Shown here piece by piece: positions 33,752 through 42,267 of a stretch of DNA of 64,000 bases (its first letter is position 1; each line of letters opens with the position of its first letter). Source of the DNA: JAJYRX01 sp041655275 (GTDB taxonomy: Bacteria; Pseudomonadota; Gammaproteobacteria; Burkholderiales; Burkholderiaceae_B); NCBI GenBank assembly GCA_041655275.1, contig JBBAFU010000007.1, forward strand, positions 62,001-126,000, written 5' to 3'. The translations under genes and the position numbers were made by a program. The notes under the pieces were generated by a model, which ran no database searches, had not been told where the DNA came from, and saw nothing but the letters and a program-made list of their open reading frames with translations.

Positions 33752-35002
33752 CTACACCACCTCCGCCTCCGCCAGCACCGCCTGCAGCAGCACATTGGCG
33801 CCCGCTTCCACGTGTTCCGGGAGGGCGTCCTCACGCTCGTTGTGGCTGATGCCGTCCTTGCAGGGGATGAAGATCATCGCCGTGGGGGTCAGACGTGCCA
33901 TGTAGACGGCGTCGTGTCCGGCGCCGCTGACAATGTCCATGCAGCTCAGGCCCAGTGCATGCGCACTGTCGCGCACGCTGTCGATCAGGCGTGCATCGAA
34001 AGGTTGGGGCGGAAAATACACGGTGGGCTCGATGTGGATCGTCATGCCGTGGTCCGCGGCCAGTGTGGCGCAGCGTTCCTGCAGCTGTTCGGCCATGGCG
34101 TTGAGCATGCCGTCTGTGGGCGCACGGAAATCCACCGTCAGGTCAACCCGGCCGGGGATGACGTTGCGCGAATCGGGATGAACGTTCAGGCTGCCCACGG
34201 TGCCCCTTGCCTGCGGGCCCTGTTCCAGCGCCAGGGCATTCACCAGCTGGACCACATGGCTGGCCGGCAGCAGGGCGTCCTTGCGCATGTCCATGGGCGT
34301 GGGGCCGGCATGGGCCTCGTCGCCGATGATGGCGATGTTGTACCAGCGCTGGCCCAGGGCGCCCGTCACGGCGCCGATGGTGATTTCACGCGCTTCGAGC
34401 AGGGGGCCCTGCTCGATATGGGCTTCAAAGTAGGACTTGACGCTGCCCAGCACGGGTGCTTCGCTGCCGGCATAGCCGATGGCCTGCAGGGCTTCGCCCA
34501 CCGAAATGCCGTCGCTGTCTTTCTGCTGCAAGGCATAGTCGAGCCCGAAGGCGCCGGCCGCCACGCCTGAGCCCATCATCACGGGCACGAAGCGCGAGCC
34601 TTCCTCATTCGTCCATACCACCACCTCGACGGGTGCACGCGTCTGCACGGCGTGATCGTTGAGCGTACGCACCACTTCCAGCGCCGCCAGCACGCCGTAG
34701 ATACCGTCGAACCTGCCGCCGGTGGGCTGGGTGTCCAGATGGCTGCCCGCCATCACCGGCGCCAGACTGTTGTCGCTGCCCGGGCGCCGGGCAAAGATAT
34801 TGCCGATGGCGTCCACGCGTATTTCGCAGCCCGCCTCGCGTGCCCATTGCGTGAACAGCGCGCGTCCTTCGCCATCGAGTGCGCTCAGGGCCAGCCGGCG
34901 CACCCCGCCCTTGTCGGTGGCGCCGATGCGGCCATGTTCCATCAGACTGTTCCAGAGGCGTGCGCCGTCGACGCGCAGGCCTGTACCGGGTTGCGGATTC
35001 AT
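33752..35002 (-). CDS. M20-family Zn-dependent amidohydrolase (carbamoylase/ureidopropionase type)
   Basis: A 416-residue amidase/hydantoinase-carbamoylase family enzyme. Metal ligands are visible in GSHLDTQPTGGRFDGIYGVL (His and Asp), WTNEEGSRF (Glu pair) and the C-terminal SGAGHDAVYMARLTPTAMIF. The lid/dimer-domain motif is GDEAHAGPTPMDMRKDA. Relatives cleave N-carbamoyl-amino acids, beta-ureidopropionate or allantoate, releasing CO2 and NH3. The gene follows an AA_synth-family gene by 35 nt on the same strand, which suggests joint action on an amide or cyclic-amide compound. Confidence 0.85.
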   Translation of the reverse strand: MNPQPGTGLRVDGARLWNSLMEHGRIGATDKGGVRRLALSALDGEGRALFTQWAREAGCEIRVDAIGNIFARRPGSDNSLAPVMAGSHLDTQPTGGRFDGIYGVLAALEVVRTLNDHAVQTRAPVEVVVWTNEEGSRFVPVMMGSGVAAGAFGLDYALQQKDSDGISVGEALQAIGYAGSEAPVLGSVKSYFEAHIEQGPLLEAREITIGAVTGALGQRWYNIAIIGDEAHAGPTPMDMRKDALLPASHVVQLVNALALEQGPQARGTVGSLNVHPDSRNVIPGRVDLTVDFRAPTDGMLNAMAEQLQERCATLAADHGMTIHIEPTVYFPPQPFDARLIDSVRDSAHALGLSCMDIVSGAGHDAVYMARLTPTAMIFIPCKDGISHNEREDALPEHVEAGANVLLQAVLAEAEVV

Positions 35003-35037
35003 CAGAGCGTCCTTGTCCTGGGGTTGTGGTTGGGGGT

Positions 35038-35652
35038 TCAGGTGCTGCTTTTCATGCGGGCAACCAGTTCCGCGACCTGTGCAGCGCTGGCGCCTTCGAT
35101 GCGGGCGTTGGCGCGCACCGTGGCAAAGCCGATGAACAGCACGATTTCGTCGGGGCCGGGGGCGTCGGGAATGCTGGCCGTCATGCTGTCCATGGCGTCG
35201 TAGTCCCAGGCATCTTCGATGCCGCCGAAGATAATGTCGATGGCCGTGCCCGGGCCGCCCCGCTTGCCGTTGCCGGGAATCAGGGCCGGCCCGCCGCCGG
35301 TGGCCCGGCGCATGCTCAGTCCCACGCGGCAGTGGATCATGGCCGCGCCATGCTCGGGGTCGCCGTTGCTGCCCACGATGACGGCCTTGCCATAGGCGCG
35401 TGCGCCGCCGGCGTCTTCAAGCCGGGCCAGGGCACGCCGGCTGAGCTCGGCACCCAGGTCAACCGAAAGTTCGGCCAGCCGGGCCAGCTGGGTGGCCGAG
35501 GCCGCGCCCTGGCCGGCAAAGGGGTTTTCCAGCACGGCGCCGGCAATGACGTGGCGCGACGGCACGCTGACCGCCTGACCGGCTTCGCGCAGGGTTTCGC
35601 GCTCCAGCAGGACGTATTGGCGCACCGTGGCGGACAGGCTTTCTTGGCTCAT
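35038..35652 (-). CDS. AA_synth-family protein (amino acid synthesis family)
   Basis: A 204-residue protein of the poorly defined family labelled 'amino acid synthesis' (PF06684). Conserved-looking stretches are SRHVIAGAVLENPFAGQGAA, LGAELSRRALARLEDAGG, GKAVIVGSNGDPEHGAAMIH and the Gly-rich GGGPALIPGNGKRGGPGTAI. The reaction is unknown. In other genomes I recall it beside ureidopropionase-type amidohydrolases, as here. No signal peptide or membrane segment is present. Confidence 0.72.
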   Translation of the reverse strand: MSQESLSATVRQYVLLERETLREAGQAVSVPSRHVIAGAVLENPFAGQGAASATQLARLAELSVDLGAELSRRALARLEDAGGARAYGKAVIVGSNGDPEHGAAMIHCRVGLSMRRATGGGPALIPGNGKRGGPGTAIDIIFGGIEDAWDYDAMDSMTASIPDAPGPDEIVLFIGFATVRANARIEGASAAQVAELVARMKSST

Positions 35653-35722
35653 GACGGGTCTCCGGCTTCTTTTGGGATGTTGCTGGGGGATGATTCAATT
35701 CTCGCAGGAATCGGACGGATTT

Positions 35723-37369
35723 TCAAAGCTTGACGCCGGGTTTGCACTTGGGGCTGCGTTCGTGGCTGCGGCCACGCCACCGTGCATGGCCCGCCAGCGC
35801 CAGCAGCGCCAGACAAAGTCCCAGCACCGGCGCATTGCCCGTTTTCACATAAGGCGTCAGGCCCTGCATGCCCTGCACTTCCACGTCCAGCACGCCGGCC
35901 TGCCAGGGCTGGAGCACGGCACCCACGCGGCCATCGGGCGCAATCGCAGCCGTCATGCCGGTATTGGTGGCGCGCAGCATGGGGCGCCCAGTCTCCAGGG
36001 CGCGCATGCGCGCAATCTGCAGATGCTGGCGCTGGGCCCAGGTATCGCCGAACCAGGCCAGATTGCTCAGGTTGATCAGTATGCTGGCCCCCGGCCCGTG
36101 GGCGGCGCTGTCGCGCACGCTGCGAAGGATTTCCTCGCCAAACACGTCTTCATAGCAGATATCGGGTGCGATGCGCTGCGTTTCCAGCGGAAACAGCGCC
36201 TGACGCACGGGGCCGGCGCTGAAGTTGCCCAGGGGGATGCGCATGGCATTCACGAACCAGGCGAAGCCGGGCGGGATGAATTCACCAAACGGCACCAGAT
36301 GGTGCTTGTCGTAGCGTGCGTTCGTTGTTGCCCGTACCAGTTGATCTATGGGGGTGTTTGCGTCCAGGGTGATGGCGCTGTTGGTGTACCGCCCCGGCTC
36401 GGGGCCCGCCAGGGGGACGCCCATGAGTATGGTGGCCTCGTGGCGTGCCGCCACCGCGCGCCAGGCCTCCCAGAGGCCGTCCGGCACCTGGCTCTGGAAC
36501 ACGGGTATGACGGTTTCGGGCAATGCGATCAGCGCCGGACGGGCGTCATCGGCCTTGGCGGGCAGGTCGGCCAGCATCAGGTATTGATTCAGCCCCTGCT
36601 CGAAGAGCGCGGGGTCGAACTTCTGCGCCTGGGGGACATTGCCCTGGACCAGGCGGATGATAAGGGGATCGCCCAGGGGCTGGGTCCAGCGCACATGGCC
36701 CAGGCCGATGCCGGCGAGGCCGATGACGATGGCCACGCCAACCCCCACGGCGGACCGCGCGTCGTTGCGGCTGTCCTTGTGGCGCGCCAGCGCGGCAATG
36801 GCGGCGGCGGCAAAGGCGGCCAGCCAGGCCAGGCCGTAGGCGCCCACCAGCGGGGCCCAGGGGGCGAGCACGCCTTCCACATGGGCGTAGGCGATGTTCA
36901 GCCAGGGAAAGCCCGTGAGCAGGGTGCCGCGCAGCCATTCGCCCAGCGTCCAGGCCGAGGCCCAGACGGCGGTGTCGCCCAGCTGGCGCGCCCAGTGACG
37001 TTCGGCCGTTTCCGGCGTTTGCACCGCCGGGCCTGCGGGGGTCAGCCGGCGGGCCAGCAGGGTGGCCAGCACGGGGTATAGCGACAGATAGGCGGCCAGG
37101 GCCAGCACGCCCAGTGCCGCCGGCGGTGGCGCCAGCCCGCCATGGACATGCATGCTGTTGTACAGCCAGTACAGGCCCAGCCCGAAGTGCCCCAGGCCGA
37201 AGGCCAGGGCCATGGCGGCTGCATCGCGATGGCGTACCGCCGTCTGCAGCCGGAACAGCAGGGCGGCCAGCACGAAGACCTGCACGAAAGGCAGCGACCA
37301 GGCGGGCAGGGGCCGGGGGGCAAAGGCCAGCGCGTGTATGGCGCCCAGCACCAGCGGCAGGGCCGACAT
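35723..37369 (-). CDS. lnt: apolipoprotein N-acyltransferase
   Basis: Inner-membrane enzyme that adds the third acyl chain to lipoproteins, making them substrates for Lol export. About 548 residues: eight hydrophobic helices in the first ~230, then a periplasmic nitrilase-fold domain. That domain carries the catalytic triad Glu in IALPETVIPVF (~280), Lys in RYDKHHLVPFGEF (~354) and Cys in PDICYEDVFGEE (~404). A final helix lies at the C-terminus. The start at 37369 (MSALPLVLGAIHALAFAP) is chosen because the upstream extension lies antisense-like across corC; it lacks a strong Shine-Dalgarno. Confidence 0.93.
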   Translation of the reverse strand: MSALPLVLGAIHALAFAPRPLPAWSLPFVQVFVLAALLFRLQTAVRHRDAAAMALAFGLGHFGLGLYWLYNSMHVHGGLAPPPAALGVLALAAYLSLYPVLATLLARRLTPAGPAVQTPETAERHWARQLGDTAVWASAWTLGEWLRGTLLTGFPWLNIAYAHVEGVLAPWAPLVGAYGLAWLAAFAAAAIAALARHKDSRNDARSAVGVGVAIVIGLAGIGLGHVRWTQPLGDPLIIRLVQGNVPQAQKFDPALFEQGLNQYLMLADLPAKADDARPALIALPETVIPVFQSQVPDGLWEAWRAVAARHEATILMGVPLAGPEPGRYTNSAITLDANTPIDQLVRATTNARYDKHHLVPFGEFIPPGFAWFVNAMRIPLGNFSAGPVRQALFPLETQRIAPDICYEDVFGEEILRSVRDSAAHGPGASILINLSNLAWFGDTWAQRQHLQIARMRALETGRPMLRATNTGMTAAIAPDGRVGAVLQPWQAGVLDVEVQGMQGLTPYVKTGNAPVLGLCLALLALAGHARWRGRSHERSPKCKPGVKL

Positions 37370-37388
37370 GTGCAGGAAGCGGCCGCTG

Positions 37389-38276
37389 CTAGTGACGTTC
37401 TTCACCCGCCTGCTGCTCCGCTTCGCTGGCCGGATGGATGTGCAGCCACAGGGCGCGCCGCGCATCTGCGCCGACCACGGTGACGTGCATGCCTTCGTGG
37501 ATGATGTGATCGCCGCGTCGCGGAATGTGACCGAGCTCGGCCGCCAGCCAGCCGCCCACCGTATCGAAATCGTCATCGGGCAGGTGGGTGCCGAACTCGC
37601 GATTGAAGGTGGTAATGCTGGTGATGCCCTTGGCGCGCCAGCTGTTGCTGCCCGTCTGGAAGATGGTCTTCTCTTCGCCCTCGTCGTACTCGTCCTCGAT
37701 CTCGCCCACAATCTGTTCCAGCACATCTTCCATGGTGACCAGACCGGCCGTGCCGCCATGTTCATCGATGACGATGGCCAGGTGGTTGCGGCTGCTGCGG
37801 AAGTCGCGCAGCAGCACGTTCAGGCGTTTGGTTTCGGGGATGAAGACGGCGGGGCGCACCAGCGAGCGCAGGCTGATGCTGGGCCGGGTGATGGTGAGCA
37901 GAAGGTCCTTGGCGAGCAGTATGCCCACGATGTTGTCGCGATCGTCCTCGTAGACGGGAAAGCGCGAGTGCCCGGTCTCTATGATTTCGGGCAGCAGCCC
38001 GGCAAGCGGCTGGTTGATATCGAGCACATTCATGCGCGAGCGCGGCACCATGATGTCGGCCGCCGTCTGGTTGGCGACTTCGAGCGCACCCGAGATCATG
38101 GCATAGGCCTCTTCATCGAGGACCTGGCGATCATGGGCGGCGTCCACCAGGGCCTTGATGCCGGCGCGGTCGGCCGGCTCAACGGGCCGCATGAAGGCGG
38201 TAAGACGAGTCAAGAAAGAACGGGAGGCGTGTTTCGCCGGTATAGGCTCGGCTTCTGATGAGCTGGAGTCTGACAT
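37389..38276 (-). CDS. corC: HlyC/CorC-family CBS-domain protein
   Basis: A 295-residue cytoplasmic protein. Two CBS motifs span residues ~70-190 (DIMVPRSRMNVLDINQPLAG, LAIVIDEHGGTAGLVTMEDV). A C-terminal CorC_HlyC domain follows (ITTFNREFGTHLPDDDFDTV). CorC is linked to Mg2+/Co2+ efflux. It precedes lnt by about 20 nt, the usual ybeX-lnt pairing. Confidence 0.92.
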   Translation of the reverse strand: MSDSSSSEAEPIPAKHASRSFLTRLTAFMRPVEPADRAGIKALVDAAHDRQVLDEEAYAMISGALEVANQTAADIMVPRSRMNVLDINQPLAGLLPEIIETGHSRFPVYEDDRDNIVGILLAKDLLLTITRPSISLRSLVRPAVFIPETKRLNVLLRDFRSSRNHLAIVIDEHGGTAGLVTMEDVLEQIVGEIEDEYDEGEEKTIFQTGSNSWRAKGITSITTFNREFGTHLPDDDFDTVGGWLAAELGHIPRRGDHIIHEGMHVTVVGADARRALWLHIHPASEAEQQAGEERH

Positions 38277-38318
38277 TGCCTTATCGACAGTTTTCTGATG
38301 GGTTTAGCATAACCGAAA

Positions 38319-38816
38319 TCATGCGCCGGGATCCGGGCGCGGCGCATAGGGATCGGCGATGCCCATGTGCGCCAGCAGCGCGGTTTCCAGGGCTTCCATG
38401 TGACGCGCCTCTTCCGGGTCCACATGGTCGTAGCCCAGGGCGTGCAGCACGCCGTGGATCACCAGGTGGGCGGCGTGGTCGCGCAGCGGCTTGCCCTGTT
38501 CCTGCGCCTCGCGCTCGAGCACGGGGACGCAGAGGACGATGTCGCCGCCGGCCACGCCGTCGGGATCGACACCGTATTCAAAAGTGAGCACATTGGTGGC
38601 CTGCTCGCCCCGGCGCCAGGTCTGGTTGAGTGTGCGGCCTTCGGCCTCGCTCACCAGGCGCAGCGTGAAACCGGCCCCGGCAAGCGGCGGCTGCCCGCGT
38701 GCGGCAAGATCGGCGGCGGCCGCGTCGAGCGCCCGCCGGACCCAGCGCCGCAGCCGCCAGCGCGGCAGTGCGTCGGCCGGGACGGCGTACTGCACGCAGA
38801 GGGACAGCTCAGGCAT
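38319..38816 (-). CDS. ybeY: endoribonuclease YbeY (rRNA maturation)
   Basis: A 165-residue zinc-dependent RNase for 16S rRNA 3'-end maturation and late 70S quality control. The metal motif is intact: HLVIHGVLHALGYDH (H-x3-H-x5-H). ATG 38816 is inside the last codons of phoH (8-bp overlap) and gives the usual length; the longer frame begins within phoH and has no support. It is part of the phoH-ybeY-corC-lnt operon. Confidence 0.93.
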   Translation of the reverse strand: MPELSLCVQYAVPADALPRWRLRRWVRRALDAAAADLAARGQPPLAGAGFTLRLVSEAEGRTLNQTWRRGEQATNVLTFEYGVDPDGVAGGDIVLCVPVLEREAQEQGKPLRDHAAHLVIHGVLHALGYDHVDPEEARHMEALETALLAHMGIADPYAPRPDPGA

Positions 38817-39870
38817 CTTGCCGGCCGGCGAGCTCGTAGGCGTCCACGATGCGCGCCACCAGGGGGTGGCGCACCACGTCACGGCTGGTGAAGCGCGTGA
38901 TGGCGATGCCGTTCACCTGGTGCAGGATGTCGATGGCGTGGAGCAGGCCGCTGGTCTGGCCGCGCGGCAGATCCACCTGTGAGGGGTCGCCGTTCACCAC
39001 GGCCTTGCTGCCGAAGCCGATGCGGGTCAGAAACATTTTCATCTGCTCGGGCGTGGTGTTCTGGGCTTCGTCCAGAATGACGAAGGCATGGTTGAGCGTG
39101 CGCCCGCGCATATAGGCGAGCGGGGCGATTTCAATCGTCTGCTTCTCGAACATGCGCTGCACACGCTCGAAGCCCATCAGGTCATACAGGGCGTCGTACA
39201 GGGGGCGCAGATAGGGGTCCACCTTCTGGGCCAGGTCGCCCGGCAGGAATCCCAGACGCTCGCCCGCCTCGACGGCGGGGCGTGTCAACACCAGGCGCTC
39301 CACCTGGTCGCGCTCGAGCGCGTCTATGGCGCAGGCCACGGCCAGCCAGGTCTTGCCCGTGCCCGCCGGGCCGATGCCGAAGGTGATGTCGTGGCGCAGG
39401 ATCTGGTTCAGGTAGTCGCGCTGGCGCGGCGTGCGCGGCCGCACATCGGCGCGCGGCGTGCGCAGTTTCAGGCTCTGGTCATCGAGCGGCGGCAGGGGTG
39501 CCGTGTCCGGATTCGGCGTTTCAGAAGCAGGGGCTGCGGGGGCGCTTGCCGGCGTGGCCGGCGGTGCGGCCGTGACGGCGGGTGCTGTTTCCCGGTTACT
39601 GGCCAGTTCGACCAGACCCAGCTGGATGTCACCCGGGCTCAGTGCCTGGTGTACGGCGCGCCGGTGAAACCATTCCAGAGCTTCCACGGCTTCGGCCGCC
39701 CGGGCGCCCGTGACGCTGAAGCGGCTGCCCCGGCGGCGGATATCCACTTCCAGGCTGTCGGCGATCCGGCGCAGGTTCTCGTCCAGCGGCCCGCACAGGT
39801 TGGCCAGATGGGTGTTGTCGCCGTCCAGGATGACGACTTCAGCCCCCTTGTTGCGCGACGGGCTGCTCAT
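38809..39870 (-). CDS. ybeZ: PhoH-family ATPase YbeZ
   Basis: A 353-residue P-loop ATPase that partners YbeY in rRNA processing. Residues ~10-85 carry an N-terminal KH-like part (LCGPLDENLRRIADSLEVDI). Residues ~95-130 are a Pro/Ala-rich linker. The PhoH domain then shows Walker A (FGIGPAGTGKTWLAVA) and Walker B (NHAFVILDEAQNTTPEQMKM). It overlaps miaB by 4 nt and ybeY by 8 bp. Confidence 0.93.
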   Translation of the reverse strand: MSSPSRNKGAEVVILDGDNTHLANLCGPLDENLRRIADSLEVDIRRRGSRFSVTGARAAEAVEALEWFHRRAVHQALSPGDIQLGLVELASNRETAPAVTAAPPATPASAPAAPASETPNPDTAPLPPLDDQSLKLRTPRADVRPRTPRQRDYLNQILRHDITFGIGPAGTGKTWLAVACAIDALERDQVERLVLTRPAVEAGERLGFLPGDLAQKVDPYLRPLYDALYDLMGFERVQRMFEKQTIEIAPLAYMRGRTLNHAFVILDEAQNTTPEQMKMFLTRIGFGSKAVVNGDPSQVDLPRGQTSGLLHAIDILHQVNGIAITRFTSRDVVRHPLVARIVDAYELAGRQDA

Positions 39871-41291
39871 GCGGGGCTGGGGGTGGTGTCGTGCACCAGC
39901 CGGCCGCGCAGGGTGTTGGCCATGGCGGCGGTGATGTGTACATCCACGATCTGCCCGACCAGCGCGGCCGGTCCGGCAAAGTTGACGCTGCGGTTCGCCG
40001 GGATGCGCCCGGTAAGCTCGCGCGCATCGCGTCGCGACGGCCCTTCCACCAGCACGGGCTGTACCGTGCCCACCCAGGCCGCGCTGATGGCCGCGGCCTG
40101 CGCGTTGACGAGCGCCTGCAGGCGATGCAGGCGTTCCAGCTTGATGTCCTGGGGCAGGTCATCGGGCAGTTCGGCTGCGGGCGTGCCCGGCCTTGCGGAA
40201 TAGACGAAGGAGAAGGACTGGTCGAAGCCGACGTCCTGTATCAGCGCCAGCGTCTGCTCGAAATCGGCTTCCGTCTCGCCGGGAAAGCCGACGATGAAAT
40301 CGGACGACAGCACGATGTCGGGACGGGCCGCGCGCAGGCGGCGGATGATGGACTTGTATTCCAGGGCGGTGTAGCCGCGCTTCATGGCGGCCAGTACGCG
40401 GTCGCTGCCCGATTGCACGGGCAGGTGCAGGAAGGGGGCCAGACCCGGCAGGCGGCCGTGGGCCTCGATGAGGCGCGTGGTCATTTCCTTGGGGTGCGAT
40501 GTGGTGTAGCGCAGGCGGGCGATGCCGGGAATATCGTGCAGGTATTCCAGCAGCATGGCGAAGTCGGCTATTGTGTTCTCCCCCATTGCACCGCGATAGG
40601 CGTTCACGTTCTGGCCCAGCAGTGTGACTTCGCGCACGCCCTGGTCGGCCAGGTCGGCCACGTCGACGAGCACGTCTTCAAACGGCCGCGACATTTCCGG
40701 GCCGCGCGTATAGGGCACGACACAGAAGCTGCAATACTTGCTGCAGCCTTCCATGATGGAGACGAAGGCCGTGGGCCCGTCCACACGTGCCGGCGGCAGA
40801 TTGTCGAACTTCTCGATTTCGGGAAAGCTGATGTCGACCTGGGCGCGGTTTTGGCGCCGGCGTTCGCGGATGAGGGCGGGCAGGCGATGCAGGGTCTGCG
40901 GGCCGAAGACCACGTCCACATAGGGCGCGCGCCGCAGTATGGCTTCGCCTTCCTGGCTGGCGACGCAGCCGCCCACGCCGATGATGAGGCCGGGCTTCGC
41001 CTCCTTCAGGTGGCGCACGCGCCCCAGGTCGGAAAACACTTTTTCCTGCGCTTTCTCGCGCACGGAGCAGGTGTTGAACAGGATGATGTCGGCATCGTCC
41101 GGCGTGGCCGTGAGCTCGACGCCGATGGCGTCATCGAGCACATCGACCATTTTTTCGGAATCGTACTCGTTCATCTGGCAGCCGAAGGTGCGGATGAAGA
41201 GTTTGTGCCCGCCGCGTCGCACCACCGGGGCGGGCGGAGGCGTGTGATGCACGACGCGTGGCGTGCGCCGCTGGAGCGTAGTTTCTTGCAT
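39867..41291 (-). CDS. miaB: tRNA-2-methylthio-N6-dimethylallyladenosine synthase MiaB
   Basis: Radical-SAM methylthiotransferase that adds the 2-methylthio group to i6A37 of tRNAs reading UNN codons. The N-terminal UPF0004 domain holds three cluster cysteines (FIRTFGCQMNEYDSEKM, FNTCSVREKA, GVGGCVASQEG). The radical-SAM CxxxCxxC is MEGCSKYCSFCVVPYTRG. A C-terminal TRAM domain follows. The ATG at 41291 comes one base after the secF stop; an in-frame GTG at 41309 inside secF is the alternative. A 25-30-residue basic tail precedes the conserved part. Confidence 0.95.
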   Translation of the reverse strand: MQETTLQRRTPRVVHHTPPPAPVVRRGGHKLFIRTFGCQMNEYDSEKMVDVLDDAIGVELTATPDDADIILFNTCSVREKAQEKVFSDLGRVRHLKEAKPGLIIGVGGCVASQEGEAILRRAPYVDVVFGPQTLHRLPALIRERRRQNRAQVDISFPEIEKFDNLPPARVDGPTAFVSIMEGCSKYCSFCVVPYTRGPEMSRPFEDVLVDVADLADQGVREVTLLGQNVNAYRGAMGENTIADFAMLLEYLHDIPGIARLRYTTSHPKEMTTRLIEAHGRLPGLAPFLHLPVQSGSDRVLAAMKRGYTALEYKSIIRRLRAARPDIVLSSDFIVGFPGETEADFEQTLALIQDVGFDQSFSFVYSARPGTPAAELPDDLPQDIKLERLHRLQALVNAQAAAISAAWVGTVQPVLVEGPSRRDARELTGRIPANRSVNFAGPAALVGQIVDVHITAAMANTLRGRLVHDTTPSPA

Positions 41292-41292
41292 A

Positions 41293-42228
41293 TCAGCCGA
41301 TCTCTGCACTCGGGTCGTCCTTCTTCACAGGCTTGACCAGGTCTTCCCGTTTCACGCCCAGCCACATGGCGATGGCGGCGGCCACGAAGACCGAGGAATA
41401 GATGCCGAACCAGATGCCGATCGTCAGTGCCAGCGAGAAATAATGCAGCGTGGGGCCGCCGAAGAAGAACATGGCCAGCACCATGATCTGCGTCGAGCCG
41501 TGTGTGATCACGGTGCGCGAAATCGTCTGGGTGATGGCGCTGTTGATGATCTCCTGTACATCGGACTTGCGCTGCTTGCGGAAGTTTTCCCGGATACGGT
41601 CCATGATAACCACGGATTCGTTCACCGAATAGCCCAGCACGGCCAGCACGCCGGCCAGTACCGAGAGCGAGAACTCCCACTGGAACAGCGCGAAGAAGCC
41701 CAGGATGATGACCACGTCATGCAGGTTGGCCACCACCCCGGCCACGGCAAACTTCCATTCGAAGCGGAAAGCCAGGTAGACCATGATGCCGATGACGACC
41801 ACCAGCAGGGCCATGAGCCCGTTGTGCACCAGTTCCTGACCCACCTGGGGGCCCACGAACTCCACACGGCGCAGCTCGGCATCGGCATGGGCGGCCTGCA
41901 GGCCCTTCAGGATGGCTTCGCTCTGTGCCGCCGAGCTTTCGCCGGTGCGTACCGGCAGGCGGATGAGCACATCACGCGAGGTGCCGAAGTTGGCCACCTG
42001 GAAGTCGGTATAGCCGAGCCCGGCGATGCTGTCGCGGATCTCGTCGATCTGGGCGGGCTGCGCATAGTTGACTTCCATGACCGTGCCGCCGGTGAACTCG
42101 ATCGACAGGTTGAAGCCGCGCAGCACGATGAAGATGACCGCCAGCGTGAAGAAGGTCAGGCTGATCAGGTTCAGCACCAGCGCGTGGCGCATGAACGGGA
42201 TGGTACGGTGGATGCGGAAAAATTCCAT
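41293..42228 (-). CDS. secF: protein translocase subunit SecF
   Basis: A 311-residue RND-type membrane protein that, with SecD, uses proton-motive force to assist late steps of Sec export. It has six helices: one N-terminal (LVLNLISLTFFTLAVIFIVL) and five C-terminal (LMALLVVVIGIMVYLAFRFE and following). Family motifs are FTGGTVMEVNY and GYSVNESVVIMDRIRENFRK. It lies 39 nt after secD and one base before miaB. Confidence 0.95.
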   Translation of the reverse strand: MEFFRIHRTIPFMRHALVLNLISLTFFTLAVIFIVLRGFNLSIEFTGGTVMEVNYAQPAQIDEIRDSIAGLGYTDFQVANFGTSRDVLIRLPVRTGESSAAQSEAILKGLQAAHADAELRRVEFVGPQVGQELVHNGLMALLVVVIGIMVYLAFRFEWKFAVAGVVANLHDVVIILGFFALFQWEFSLSVLAGVLAVLGYSVNESVVIMDRIRENFRKQRKSDVQEIINSAITQTISRTVITHGSTQIMVLAMFFFGGPTLHYFSLALTIGIWFGIYSSVFVAAAIAMWLGVKREDLVKPVKKDDPSAEIG

Positions 42229-42267
42229 GGGGGTCTCTGTCTGGGTCTGTGCCTGTCTCTGCCGGTG

